This document shows positions 1-7,855 of a DNA stretch of 19,853 nucleotides, piece by piece. Position numbers and translations under genes: made by a program. This stretch comes from Longimonas sp040409695 (lineage in GTDB: Bacteria; Bacteroidota; Rhodothermia; Rhodothermales; Salinibacteraceae), in contig NZ_JARWGJ010000222.1 of assembly GCF_040409695.1 (NCBI RefSeq), forward strand, positions 1-19,853, given 5' to 3'. Numbering within the stretch: the first letter of the stretch is position 1; every line of letters begins with the position of its first letter. A model generated the notes under the pieces. It worked only from the letters and a program-made list of their open reading frames with translations, had not been told where the DNA came from and ran no database searches.

Positions 1-251
1 GTGAACTCACGGGTAAAGGGGGACGCCCCATCAATTCATGACAAGCTATGGCCTTCCGTCTTGCATTTCGATAGGGTAGCACATATTTTCCGGCTACGCT
101 ACGCAAGCGATTCATGAGCTTCCCGTGCCGTACATCCCGTACACAACTGCACCAAACGGCATATAGTGCACATAGATAGTGCACATCAGATGCGTGCGGC
201 ACGTATCCGCTTGCTTTTCCTCACTATTGTCTGCACCCACCGCTGCATTCT
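1..251. other. Left-edge spacer, with possible 3' tail of an upstream gene
   Basis: No complete gene is visible here. Two plus-strand frames are open from the window edge: one reads ELTGKGGRPINS and stops at 39-41, the other runs to a stop at 115-117. Either could be the C-terminus of a gene lying to the left, but neither is long enough to judge. On the minus strand a reading frame starting at 31 is open for only ten codons to the edge. The rest is spacer and carries short tandem duplications listed separately. I could not settle on a promoter for the gene starting at 252. Confidence 0.3.
128..188. repeat. Two short tandem duplications upstream of the first gene
   Basis: Positions 128-136 and 137-145 are CCGTACATC and CCGTACACA (7 of 9 identical). 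Positions 163-173 and 176-186 are both ATAGTGCACAT, giving a 13-bp period; the unit contains the palindrome GTGCAC. The pair lies 66-89 bp before the start at 252, so it could be a repeated operator, or just a duplication scar of the kind seen in other spacers of this window. Confidence 0.6.
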
Positions 252-713
252 ATGGCGCTAAAGAGCGATCGTACTCGAACCATTTTGCAAGTCGTGCTCG
301 CCATCCTCATTGCCGGGCTCGCCTACCTTTTGTATTATTCCATCACCGCTCCGTATGAAGCCATCGAGCGTGAGCAGCAGCTTACAGAGGAGGTGCGTAA
401 TCGCATGATCGACATCCGCACCGCGCTGAACCGCTATGAGCGCGACAGCACGACATTTCCTGACTCCCTCGATATGCTCATGACTCATATCGAACGCGAT
501 ACGGAACTGGTAGAAAACCGGGATAGCCTCTTCCTGACGTCGTTCGAACTGGATTCGATGTTCTACTCACCGCGCAGTGGCGAGCCGTTCGTATATACCC
601 TGAGCGACACCGGACGTGTGGTATCGTACCTGCTCGAGTCGCCCGACTCGGATGATCAGATCGGTACGCTCGAAGGCGATCCTACACGCGTTAACGTGGC
701 CAGCTGGGAGTAA
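252..713 (+). CDS. Single-TM protein with a pseudopilin-like helix region, unknown function
   Basis: The protein has 153 residues and I do not recognise its family. A short basic N-terminus (MALKSDRTRT) is followed by one strong membrane segment at about residues 11-31, then a charged helical stretch and an acidic, probably periplasmic C-terminal part. The segment around residues 55-77, with the pattern L-N-R-Y-x-x-D-x-x-x-F-P-D-S-L-x-x-L, resembles the post-helix region of type II secretion pseudopilins. However, there is no prepilin peptidase site (GFTLxE-like), so it is not a standard pilin; a PilN/PilO-like bitopic anchor is another reading. The next gene, 131 bp downstream, is a DUF3822-like ASKHA protein. 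The ATG at 252 follows a C/T-rich stretch typical of starts here. It is clearly coding; the function is unknown. Confidence 0.75.
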   Translation: MALKSDRTRTILQVVLAILIAGLAYLLYYSITAPYEAIEREQQLTEEVRNRMIDIRTALNRYERDSTTFPDSLDMLMTHIERDTELVENRDSLFLTSFELDSMFYSPRSGEPFVYTLSDTGRVVSYLLESPDSDDQIGTLEGDPTRVNVASWE

Positions 714-738
714 CGTGCCAGCCTGGTGCCGACCCGGT

Positions 739-762
739 AGCGAAGCCTCAATTGGCTTCGTT
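739..762 (+). terminator. Possible weak terminator hairpin after the first gene
   Basis: CGAAGCC (741-747) pairs perfectly with GGCTTCG (754-760) around the loop TCAATT, and the stem can extend by one wobble pair and one A-T pair. It lies 25 bp after the stop at 711-713. The bases after it (TTGTGCG) are not a real T-run, so intrinsic termination is uncertain; it may be only a stabilising 3' hairpin. Confidence 0.35.
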
Positions 763-844
763 GTGCGTCTGCCTGGCTTTCTTTGCTATCGTAACGTGCT
801 TTCTTCCATGAGGAACGCCTCCACGCGCGCAGCATCTCTCCGCT

Positions 845-1774
845 ATGGATACAGCCTATGATGCGGCTATTGAGCTGGCAGGATCGGTCTGCCGCGTGGC
901 AGTACATGGTCCTGCAGGGGAGCATTACCAGAGTGAACACGCGCTGCCCTCAAACGGCGGAGCCGCGCTGATTGGCGCCGACGCGCCAGACGGGAGTCCG
1001 CAGGGGCAGACCTTGACGGCAATCTGGACCGCGCTGCAGGCGGCAGAGAATGCGGTTGCAGGTACGCTTCAGTCGCTCTGCGTGCTACTGCACGCGCCGG
1101 AAGGATTCGTCGTGCAGGCGCCCCTTGCCCAAACAGCATCAGAGACGGAGGTGCGCCGTGCGCTCGTGCAACAAGCTGCACTGCTCACCGGGGCGCGTAA
1201 GAAAGACGCGCTGCGCCTGGTGCATACGCGTGTTGCAGCCCCACTGCCCGGGCCCAAGAATCACCAGTGGCACCGCGCCCTGGTTGTGTCTGAAGCCGCC
1301 CGTCAACGCATCCAGCAGTGGGCAGATGCGCTTGATATCCGGTCTGCGACCATCGCCCACAGTGCATCACGTACATGCGAGGTGGACCCCACGCCGGGGG
1401 GGTGGCACCTGGGCATTGGGTGCTATGGAACGCACACCGAGATTGCGCTATGGCATGCGTTGAACTGTGCTTACGTGTACTATACGCCGCTTGCACGCAC
1501 GGCAGCCGACCGCATCTATTTTGCAACGCTTCTCCTGAACCGCCTGCAGGTCGCGCAAACCGATCTTGTAAGGATGTGGACCTACGGCACAGGGGCTGAA
1601 TCGGCCTCCGATATGCCAGCGCTGGCAGGCCTGCAGCCTCAACCGGCGCGCTTGGTAGACGCTGCCGATCTGCCTGCCTCCGCAGCACTCGCTGAGAGCG
1701 ACGCCTACGGGCACCGCCTCCGCTGGGCTCCACCTCTTTCGGTGCTGCACAGCGCGGCGCCCCCATCGGCATGA
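845..1774 (+). CDS. DUF3822-like ASKHA-fold protein
   Basis: A 309-residue soluble protein with no signal peptide or membrane segment. The region around residues 190-250, with T-E-I-A-L-W, then N-x-x-Y-V-Y-Y-T, then A-A-D-R-I-Y-F and a closing W-T-Y-G, matches the layout I associate with DUF3822 (the BT_3980-like branch of the actin/hexokinase/Hsp70 superfold). In Bacteroidota that family is commonly encoded just before rsmD, and here rsmD follows after a 166-bp spacer, which supports the call. Clear actin-type phosphate-binding loops are not obvious, so ATP binding is not shown. A PilM-like role beside the single-TM protein upstream is conceivable but unproven. The assignment rests on pattern plus context. 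Confidence 0.65.
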   Translation: MDTAYDAAIELAGSVCRVAVHGPAGEHYQSEHALPSNGGAALIGADAPDGSPQGQTLTAIWTALQAAENAVAGTLQSLCVLLHAPEGFVVQAPLAQTASETEVRRALVQQAALLTGARKKDALRLVHTRVAAPLPGPKNHQWHRALVVSEAARQRIQQWADALDIRSATIAHSASRTCEVDPTPGGWHLGIGCYGTHTEIALWHALNCAYVYYTPLARTAADRIYFATLLLNRLQVAQTDLVRMWTYGTGAESASDMPALAGLQPQPARLVDAADLPASAALAESDAYGHRLRWAPPLSVLHSAAPPSA

Positions 1775-1940
1775 TGGCTGCCTGCTTGTGAGCTATGCCC
1801 CGGTGTGTGGGCAGCGCCGAACAGCACACGCTATTTCCGCAAAAAGCGAACCTGCACGCGTCCCGACTGATACAACATGTGTGCAGTGCGTCTTTATGCG
1901 CGCCTGCCACGTGCTCTCTTGTTAACGGACCGCAACTCCT

Positions 1941-2582
1941 ATGCGCATCATCGCTGGAAAATTCCGTGGGCATACGATTGACTCGCCCGAAGGACACCGT
2001 ACTCGCCCCTCTACAGCACGCACGCGCGAATCGCTCTTCAGCCTGATCAACAGTCGCATCTATCTACAAGATGCTGAGGTGCTTGATCTGTTTGCAGGTA
2101 CCGGCGCGCTCGGACTTGAAGCGATCAGTCGGGGAGCTGCGCTCGTCACGTTTGTCGAGCAAGACGGCTACGTGCTCGACTGCGCCCGCGAGAACGCCGA
2201 AAAGCTGGGGGTGGCCGACCAGTGCCTCTTCGTACAGGGGGATGCGGTAACATACCTGCGGCGCTACGGCGGTCCGCCACTCGACCTGATCATGGCCGAC
2301 CCGCCATACAAGCTGGATGCGATGGAAGAAATGCCCGACCTGGCGGTGCCGCATCTTAAAACCGACGGGGTCTTTACCCTGGAGCACAGCTCGCACCACT
2401 TTTTTGATGAGCACCCGCACCGGATGATGCATCGTGCCTACGGGCGAACCATCGTTAGCCTGTTTCGCCCGCCCCTGCCTCCCGAAGATCCGTCATCGGC
2501 ATCCGACGAGGCGTCGTCATCGGCAGGCACAGAGGCATCCCCCAACACGACTCCGAACGAGGCTACCGGATCAGCAGCCTGA
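1941..2582 (+). CDS. rsmD: 16S rRNA (guanine(966)-N(2))-methyltransferase RsmD
   Basis: A 213-residue class I SAM-dependent methyltransferase that methylates the 2-amino group of G966 in 16S rRNA during 30S assembly. The N-terminus MRIIAGKFRG is typical of RsmD and fixes the ATG start. The SAM-binding motif FAGTGALGLE is at residues 51-60 and the catalytic motif DPPY at 120-123. After about residue 180 the protein carries an unusual Ser/Ala/Glu/Thr-rich tail of some 34 residues, encoded partly by a 24-bp tandem duplication; family members normally end near the catalytic domain. It sits directly before coaD (66-bp gap), a pairing found widely in bacteria. The function is secure; the tail is probably disordered. 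Confidence 0.95.
   Translation: MRIIAGKFRGHTIDSPEGHRTRPSTARTRESLFSLINSRIYLQDAEVLDLFAGTGALGLEAISRGAALVTFVEQDGYVLDCARENAEKLGVADQCLFVQGDAVTYLRRYGGPPLDLIMADPPYKLDAMEEMPDLAVPHLKTDGVFTLEHSSHHFFDEHPHRMMHRAYGRTIVSLFRPPLPPEDPSSASDEASSSAGTEASPNTTPNEATGSAA
2491..2538 (+). repeat. 24-bp tandem duplication in the rsmD tail
   Basis: The 11-mer CGTCATCGGCA occurs at 2491-2501 and again at 2515-2525, a period of 24 bp or eight codons. The encoded peptide reads SSASDEA then SSSAGTEA, followed by a more diverged third unit ending in NEA. The duplication keeps the reading frame and lengthens the low-complexity C-terminus. Confidence 0.7.
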
Positions 2583-2648
2583 CCGGCTGCTACCGCCTGT
2601 GGCCCAAGGCCGTATCGTTTCCTGCGAACTTAGCCCTCTCCTCTGCCT

Positions 2649-3146
2649 GTGCTTGCTCTGTACCCCGGCACCTTCGATCCATTCACGTACGGCCATCTCG
2701 ACGTTCTGCGCCGGGCGCTCGACCTGTTTGACGCCGTTGAGGTTACTGTGGGGGTGAACGCGGAAAAGCAGACGCTCTTCAGCACAGAGGAGCGCATCCG
2801 GCTTATCAAGGAGTGCACCACGTCGCTTTCTGGGGTGCAGGTAGCCGCCCACGAAGGGTTGATCGTTGACCGTGCCACCGAGGCAGGGGCTAAAGTATTG
2901 GTGCGCGGCCTGCGGCAGGTCAGCGACTTTGACTATGAGTTTCGGATGGCCTTTGCCAATCGTAAGCTTGCGCCCGACCTCGAAACAATCTTCTTGATGA
3001 CATCCGAGTCCCACGCGTTCGTAAGTGCCTCGATTGTGCGCGACGTGCACCGCTGGCAGGGCGACGTATCTAAGTTCGTTCCGCCCCCCGTGGTGGAGGC
3101 GCTTGCTTCCAAACACCAGACGGCCTCAAACGGGGCTGCCTCGTAG
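2649..3146 (+). CDS. coaD: Phosphopantetheine adenylyltransferase (CoaD)
   Basis: Transfers AMP from ATP to 4'-phosphopantetheine, the penultimate step of coenzyme A synthesis, in the cytoplasm. It has 165 residues, close to the usual 160. The nucleotidyltransferase signature is at residues 7-16 (GTFDPFTYGH, with the T-x-G-H motif at 13-16). The phosphopantetheine-binding stretch RGLRQVSDFDYEFRM is at 87-100 and the C-terminal S-A-S-I-V-R element at 126-131. The start is GTG at 2649; no ATG gives the family N-terminus, since the conserved GTFDP begins only seven residues in. Translation probably depends on the C/T-rich leader CCTCTCCTCTGCCT rather than on a Shine-Dalgarno site. It is co-oriented with rsmD. 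Confidence 0.95.
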   Translation: MLALYPGTFDPFTYGHLDVLRRALDLFDAVEVTVGVNAEKQTLFSTEERIRLIKECTTSLSGVQVAAHEGLIVDRATEAGAKVLVRGLRQVSDFDYEFRMAFANRKLAPDLETIFLMTSESHAFVSASIVRDVHRWQGDVSKFVPPPVVEALASKHQTASNGAAS

Positions 3147-3251
3147 CCTGTAGTCTCACCTCGTTGCGCCGCCATCGGTACCCCAGCTGACGCAGTCCCC
3201 CAACAGGCTTGCTCCTTTCCTTCCTCCATTACGCTCTCTGTTTTTCGGCCC

Positions 3252-4457
3252 ATGCCAGATACTCCTCGCTTTAACGCCCGCGTCGACCGCATGCAACCGT
3301 CGGCAACCCTCGCCATGAAGTCGCGCGCCTCTGCGCTGCGCCGTGAAGGCCATCCCGTTGTTGCGCTAAGCGCGGGCGAGCCTGACTTCGATACCCCCGC
3401 CGCAATCTCCAATGCCGGCATACAGGCTATTGAAGAAGGGTTCACCAACTATACAGAGAACCCGGGCATGCAGTCGCTTCGCGAAACGATATCGGACAAG
3501 TTCGAGCGCGATAACGGTCTGTCGTATAGCCCGGAGCAGATCCTCTGCTCCAACGGAGCGAAGCAGTCCATCGCTCTGGCGATTCATGTGCTGTGCGACG
3601 CAGGCGACGAGGTGCTCATTCCGGCGCCGTACTGGGTGAGCTACCCTGAGATGACACGCTTTGCCGGGGCCACGCCGCGTGTTGTATCCACAACACCGGA
3701 GCAGCAGTATCGCCTGACTCCCGAGCAGCTCGATAACGCCATCACCGAAGACACGCGGCTGCTCATTCTGTGCTCGCCCTCAAACCCGACGGGGTCGGTC
3801 TACACCCGCGCGGAGCTTGAAGCGCTTGCCGAGGTGCTGCGCGCGAACGACCACGTCTACGTGCTGTCTGATGAGATCTACGAGCATGTGGTGTTTGATG
3901 CCGAGCACATTGCCGTGGCCGGTCTGCCGGGACTCTACGACCGCACCATTACCATTAACGGGTTCTCAAAGGCATTTGCAATGACGGGCTGGCGTCTCGG
4001 CTACATGGCCGGCCCCGAACCCATCGTGTCGGCGGCGGGAAAGGTGCAAGGTCAGCTGACCTCCGCCCCCAGCAGCATCTCTCAGCGTGCGGGGCAGGCT
4101 GCGCTCACCATGGATATGCAGCCCGTATACGATATGGTCGCAGCGTTCAACGAGCGGCGCGATTACGTGCTGAGTCGCCTCAACGACCTGGATGGCATAA
4201 CCTGCCCGACACCCGAGGGGGCGTTCTACCTCTTCCCGGATGTGTCAGATCTTTTCGAGCAGACGGCGCCCGACGGCACGCCCATCGAAAGCAGCAACGA
4301 CCTGTGCATGTACCTGCTTGAGCAGCACCACGTAGCGCTCGTGCCCGGGGAAGCGTTCGGCGATCCGAACGGACTGCGCATCTCGTATGCATCCTCGATG
4401 GAGGACCTCGAAACGGCCCTCGATCGCATTGCCACCGGCGTAGAGGCACTCTCGTAA
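3252..4457 (+). CDS. Class I pyridoxal-phosphate aminotransferase, aspartate type
   Basis: A 401-residue fold-type I PLP enzyme, most like the 1b aspartate aminotransferases of bacteria, which interconvert aspartate/2-oxoglutarate and oxaloacetate/glutamate; some members also act on prephenate. Visible active-site elements: SAGEPDFDTP at 40-49, Y-W-V-S near 127, SNPTG at 177-181, D207 and Y210 contacting PLP, the Schiff-base lysine K240 in NGFSKAFAMTGWRLGY, and the C-terminal substrate arginine in GLRISYASS. The ATG at 3252 is preceded by CTGTTTTTCGGCCC and gives a family-typical N-terminus. The enzyme class is certain; the exact substrate is not. A possible terminator lies just downstream. 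Confidence 0.93.
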   Translation: MPDTPRFNARVDRMQPSATLAMKSRASALRREGHPVVALSAGEPDFDTPAAISNAGIQAIEEGFTNYTENPGMQSLRETISDKFERDNGLSYSPEQILCSNGAKQSIALAIHVLCDAGDEVLIPAPYWVSYPEMTRFAGATPRVVSTTPEQQYRLTPEQLDNAITEDTRLLILCSPSNPTGSVYTRAELEALAEVLRANDHVYVLSDEIYEHVVFDAEHIAVAGLPGLYDRTITINGFSKAFAMTGWRLGYMAGPEPIVSAAGKVQGQLTSAPSSISQRAGQAALTMDMQPVYDMVAAFNERRDYVLSRLNDLDGITCPTPEGAFYLFPDVSDLFEQTAPDGTPIESSNDLCMYLLEQHHVALVPGEAFGDPNGLRISYASSMEDLETALDRIATGVEALS

Positions 4458-4481
4458 ACCGTTCTTTTCAGCCAGGTCCCA

Positions 4482-4524
4482 TGCGTGCGGTGTGCGCACC
4501 ACGCCGCACGTGCTTTTCTTCTTC
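4482..4524 (+). terminator. Possible intrinsic terminator before the M50 gene
   Basis: Bases 4482-4490 can pair with 4504-4512 (core GTGCGG/CCGCAC at 4485-4490 and 4504-4509, extended by one C-G and two wobble pairs) around a 13-base loop. The stem is followed, after one C, by TTTTCTTCTTC at 4514-4524. It lies 25 bp after the aminotransferase stop. The T-run is interrupted, so strength is uncertain. Its presence argues against translation starting at the in-frame ATG at 4485. Confidence 0.45.
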
Positions 4525-4538
4525 GTGCACGCTCCCCT

Positions 4539-5738
4539 ATGCCCGACTCCTCGTCTCACCGCTTCTCGTTGCCACCCAGTGCGTCGTCGCAGACCTCCGA
4601 CGACCGCGTCTGGCTGCACCTGTTGCTGTTTGTACTTACGCTTGCCTCAACTATCTATGCAGGCACGCTATGGGTGAACCGGGCCCCTTACTACGAAACA
4701 GCCGGTTACTGGCACATGTGGCTCGACGGACTGCGCTACGCCTTTCCGCTCCTGGCCTTCCTTACCGTACACGAGTTCGGACACTACTTTGCCGCCCGGT
4801 ACCACGGCATCAACACCTCGCTGCCGTATTACATTCCGTTTCCGTTCAACGGCATCGGCAACTTTGGGGCGGTCATCCGGATTCGCGAGCCCATTCCGTC
4901 GATGCGTAAGCTGTTTGACATCGGAGCGTCAGGACCGGTCGCCGGGTTTGTAGTCGCTCTTGGCATCCTTCTGTATGCCTTTGCAACGCTGCCGCCCCCT
5001 GAGTACCTGCTCGACCAGCCCGGCCACGAAGCGCTGAAGCAGCATATCGAGCAGTACGGCACCTTCCCTGATGAGCCGCCGAGCCTCGACACCGACGACG
5101 AAGAGACCGCCGTTATCGTGGTGGGGCAGACCCCGCTCTTCTGGGCGCTCTCGCAGCTCTTCGAGAACGTGCCCCCCATGTACGAAATCTACCACTATCC
5201 CGTCCTGTTTGCCGGATGGCTGGCGCTCTTCTTCACCGCGCTAAATCTGCTCCCGGTCGGGCAGCTCGATGGCGGACACGTGCTGTATGCGCTCTTCGGG
5301 GCCCGATGGCATCGCCGCCTCGCCCGGCTCTTTGTATGGGTGCTGCTGCTTTCGGGCAGCATCGGCTTCATGGATGGCCTCGCTCCCCCCTTGATGGAGT
5401 ACAGCGACTGGGGCTATCTCATGGCATGGGGGCTGCTTGCGGGAATTCTGTATCTGTACGGACGAAGCATCTTCCGCAACAACCCTGCACTTCAGCTTCT
5501 CAGCCTGGGCAGCCTGCTTGCCGGAACCGCCCTCGCTGAACTACAGTGGTTTGGGATGCACACCATCGGATACAGCGGATGGCTCATCTGGACGCTCCTG
5601 ATTATCTGGCTCATTCGCGTTGAACACCCGCCCGTGCGCAAGCAAGAACCGCTCTCGCGCGGACGCCGATGGGTGGGCTATCTCTGCATCGCGATCTTTA
5701 TCTCGTCGTTTAGCCTCAAACCCCTCTCCATCCTGTAG
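4539..5738 (+). CDS. Site-2-type intramembrane metalloprotease (peptidase M50)
   Basis: A polytopic zinc protease of the S2P/M50 class that cleaves within or near membrane segments; the bacterial relatives act in regulated proteolysis, but the substrate here is unknown. With the start at 4539 it has 399 residues. The zinc motif HEFGH is at 78-82 inside a membrane helix, the family GASGP motif at 129-133, and the third zinc ligand D244 lies in NLLPVGQLDGGH (236-247). Several further hydrophobic helices fill the C-terminal 140 residues. There is no PDZ domain; a hydrophilic acidic insert lies at about 155-192. An in-frame ATG at 4485 would add 18 residues encoded by the hairpin region, so 4539, after GCTCCCCT, is preferred. 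The next gene starts 4 bp after the stop. Confidence 0.88.
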   Translation: MPDSSSHRFSLPPSASSQTSDDRVWLHLLLFVLTLASTIYAGTLWVNRAPYYETAGYWHMWLDGLRYAFPLLAFLTVHEFGHYFAARYHGINTSLPYYIPFPFNGIGNFGAVIRIREPIPSMRKLFDIGASGPVAGFVVALGILLYAFATLPPPEYLLDQPGHEALKQHIEQYGTFPDEPPSLDTDDEETAVIVVGQTPLFWALSQLFENVPPMYEIYHYPVLFAGWLALFFTALNLLPVGQLDGGHVLYALFGARWHRRLARLFVWVLLLSGSIGFMDGLAPPLMEYSDWGYLMAWGLLAGILYLYGRSIFRNNPALQLLSLGSLLAGTALAELQWFGMHTIGYSGWLIWTLLIIWLIRVEHPPVRKQEPLSRGRRWVGYLCIAIFISSFSLKPLSIL

Positions 5739-5742
5739 CCTC

Positions 5743-6201
5743 ATGCGCCTCCCTCTTTACACCGCCGTTGGCCTGCTGATGGGTCTGCTGGCGAGCATGC
5801 TGCTCGTAGCCGGATGCGACAGCGCGCCCGGAGCTATCGCGCTCGACCGCGAGCCGCCCCGCGTGTCTAACCTGACGTACGCGCCGGAGCAGGTCGTCGT
5901 GGCCAACCCCGACGCCGAGACTGTCGAGGTGCCGCTGCAGCTTGTCGCCGACGTGGCGCCCGGCGATGCCCCCATCGAGCGCGTCACGTTCTCGATCCTG
6001 GCCAGCACAGCCGGACTCGGCGCCACCGGTCCGCTCGATAGCCTCGGCGCCCCCGCCTACGGACTCAACGCGCTGTTCGAGCTGCCCGCCGACCCCGATC
6101 AGTACACCATTCGCGTCTTCGCGACCGACACCGACAGCCTGCAGAGCAACGTGGCCCTTGGCCAGGTCCGTATCGTATCAGACACCACCGCCACGCCATG
6201 A
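5743..6201 (+). CDS. Small lipoprotein with a predicted Ig-like beta domain
   Basis: A 152-residue exported lipoprotein. The signal peptide ends in the lipobox LVAGC with the acylated cysteine at residue 25. The mature part is acidic and beta-rich: it opens with PPRVSNLTYAPEQVVV, continues through a run of V-E-V-P-L-Q-L-V-type strands, and closes with Y-T-I-R-V-F-A-T-D-T-D, a pattern common in bacterial Ig-like folds. I do not recognise a named family. It starts 4 bp after the protease and its TGA overlaps the ATG of the next gene by 4 bp (ATGA), so the genes are very probably co-translated. A role as a surface partner of the secreted protein that follows is inference from position. Confidence 0.82.
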   Translation: MRLPLYTAVGLLMGLLASMLLVAGCDSAPGAIALDREPPRVSNLTYAPEQVVVANPDAETVEVPLQLVADVAPGDAPIERVTFSILASTAGLGATGPLDSLGAPAYGLNALFELPADPDQYTIRVFATDTDSLQSNVALGQVRIVSDTTATP

Positions 6202-7808
6202 TATCTGCACGCCGGTTCATCCATTTTCGTGTTCAGAGGGATGCGGCACTCGGGCGGCTTTGTGCGGCCGTGCTGCTGTTGGTCTGTATGAGCGTTCCCG
6301 TTGTGCAGGCTCAAGACGCACCGACGATGGCGCTGCAGCCTACGAACGGCACTGCCAGCAACTTCATTCAGGTGCTTGCTGCCCAGGGCGATTCGCTCTG
6401 GACCGGGCCGAACCTTGCGCTTACCACCGACGGCGGGGCAACCTTTCGCGAAGTAACCGAACCGGCACTGCAAGACGAGGATAACGTGCTCTTTGCGCTG
6501 GCCGTGCGTACCGACCTGCCGGCCTCCTCGCTCGTGGCGGCAGGGCTTGCCTTCGACGCCAGCGGGCGCACAGCAGCAGGGGGCTTTCTTGTCTCGCGCG
6601 ACGGCGGCAGCTCGTTCCGGTTTGAGCCCCCCGCCCTCGACGCGCCTCAGGATACCACCATCACCTACGGCGTAAGCACCCTCTCTGCACGCGCCGTCGT
6701 GCAAGAAACCGGGAGTGCCCCCCAGGATCTCGCCGCCTCGGTCACTGGCGACACGCTCTGGCTTGCAAGTGCCGACGCCGGCATCCGGCAGAGCACCGAC
6801 GACGGCGCCTCGTGGACGCGCGTGGTGCTGCCGCCCGACGACCTCGATGCTATCGATCCTGCTACGGCATATGACTTTCGGCTGGCGGCTGCCCGCAACG
6901 GCAGCGGATCGTTCAACCACATCGGTAGCAGCGTACTGGTTGATGCTACCGGCACCGTGTGGGCTGGCACCGTGGGCGGGCTGAACCGGTCTACACCGGC
7001 CGACCTGGGGCCACAGGGCGATCGTGCCTGGCAGCGATTCGAGCACACCGGCCGGCCCGACGGGCTCACGGGCAACAACGTGGTGCGCATCGCAGAGCAG
7101 GCGCGCACAGGCGCCCGAAACGCCCTCTGGATGGCTACCTGGCCCGTAAACCTGGCGGCCAGCGACCGGCAGCGCTTCGGCGTTACCGTGACCCGCGACG
7201 GCGGCGCGACCTTCGAGCAGACGCTCATCGACGAGCGGATCTTTGATCTGGCGTTTGACGAAGATCGCGTCTACGCCGCGGGCGACAACGGCCTGTTCGT
7301 CTCCGACAACGACGGCAGCAGCTGGACCGCCATCCGGCGTTTTGCGCTACGTAGCGACCGGCAGTTCCACCGCCCTGATGCGGGCGTTCGCGCCGTTGCA
7401 ACGACCGCTGATGCCGTGTGGGCGGGCACCACCGATGGCCTCCTGCGCAGCACCGACGGCGGCGCGACCTGGCAGCTCTTCCGGGCTAACGTTCCGCTCC
7501 GCCCCAGCGTGCCCGATGCCCGTGCAGTCGATACCTATGCCTACCCGAACCCCTTCACGCCCTCGCGCGACCGCGTAGTGCGCATCCGGTATGAGCGCGA
7601 ATCAGCCGGAGCAACTCGCATCCGCATCCTCGACTTTGAGATGCGCCACGTGCGCACCTTGCGCGCCGAGAGCGACGGACCTGGCGAGCAAGAGATCGCC
7701 TGGGATGGCACCGACAGCGGCGGGCTGCGCTTGCCCAACGGAACCTACTTCTACGAGGTAGAGACCGACCAGGGCCCGGCCCGTGGCAAAATCCTGTTGA
7801 TAGACTGA
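6198..7808 (+). CDS. Secreted Asp-box repeat protein with T9SS-type C-terminal sorting domain
   Basis: A 536-residue exported protein. A Sec signal peptide ends near VVQAQ (residues 35-39) after a long basic N-region. Six Asp-box (BNR) motifs of the form S/T-x-D-x-G-x-T/S-W/F are visible at about 76-83, 133-140, 199-206, 332-339, 369-376 and 418-425, which indicates a beta-propeller of the sialidase/photosystem-stability-factor (Ycf48) shape; no enzymatic residues are evident. The C-terminus from YPNPF (449-453) through W-D-G-T-D-x-x-G and P-N-G-T-Y-F-Y to GKILLID is a FlgD-Ig/Por-type sorting domain, which directs outer-membrane export by the type IX system. The next gene is PorV/PorQ-like, which supports that route. 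It overlaps its upstream neighbour by 4 bp. Confidence 0.88.
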   Translation: MISARRFIHFRVQRDAALGRLCAAVLLLVCMSVPVVQAQDAPTMALQPTNGTASNFIQVLAAQGDSLWTGPNLALTTDGGATFREVTEPALQDEDNVLFALAVRTDLPASSLVAAGLAFDASGRTAAGGFLVSRDGGSSFRFEPPALDAPQDTTITYGVSTLSARAVVQETGSAPQDLAASVTGDTLWLASADAGIRQSTDDGASWTRVVLPPDDLDAIDPATAYDFRLAAARNGSGSFNHIGSSVLVDATGTVWAGTVGGLNRSTPADLGPQGDRAWQRFEHTGRPDGLTGNNVVRIAEQARTGARNALWMATWPVNLAASDRQRFGVTVTRDGGATFEQTLIDERIFDLAFDEDRVYAAGDNGLFVSDNDGSSWTAIRRFALRSDRQFHRPDAGVRAVATTADAVWAGTTDGLLRSTDGGATWQLFRANVPLRPSVPDARAVDTYAYPNPFTPSRDRVVRIRYERESAGATRIRILDFEMRHVRTLRAESDGPGEQEIAWDGTDSGGLRLPNGTYFYEVETDQGPARGKILLID

Positions 7809-7855
7809 TGGCACCGATGGTCCCCATAACGCTGCTAATGCTTTTTCCTCGCCTC

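Noticed and set aside
1185..1997. 270-codon minus-strand open frame opposite the DUF3822-like gene
   Set aside because: Cys/Arg/His-rich composition with no recognisable domain; it lies wholly antisense to a better gene and crosses into rsmD. Typical shadow of GC-rich DNA.
6099..7046. 315-codon minus-strand open frame opposite the lipoprotein and propeller genes
   Set aside because: Overlaps two genes with clear export signals and Asp-boxes; the product looks like random Gly/Arg/Cys-rich translation.
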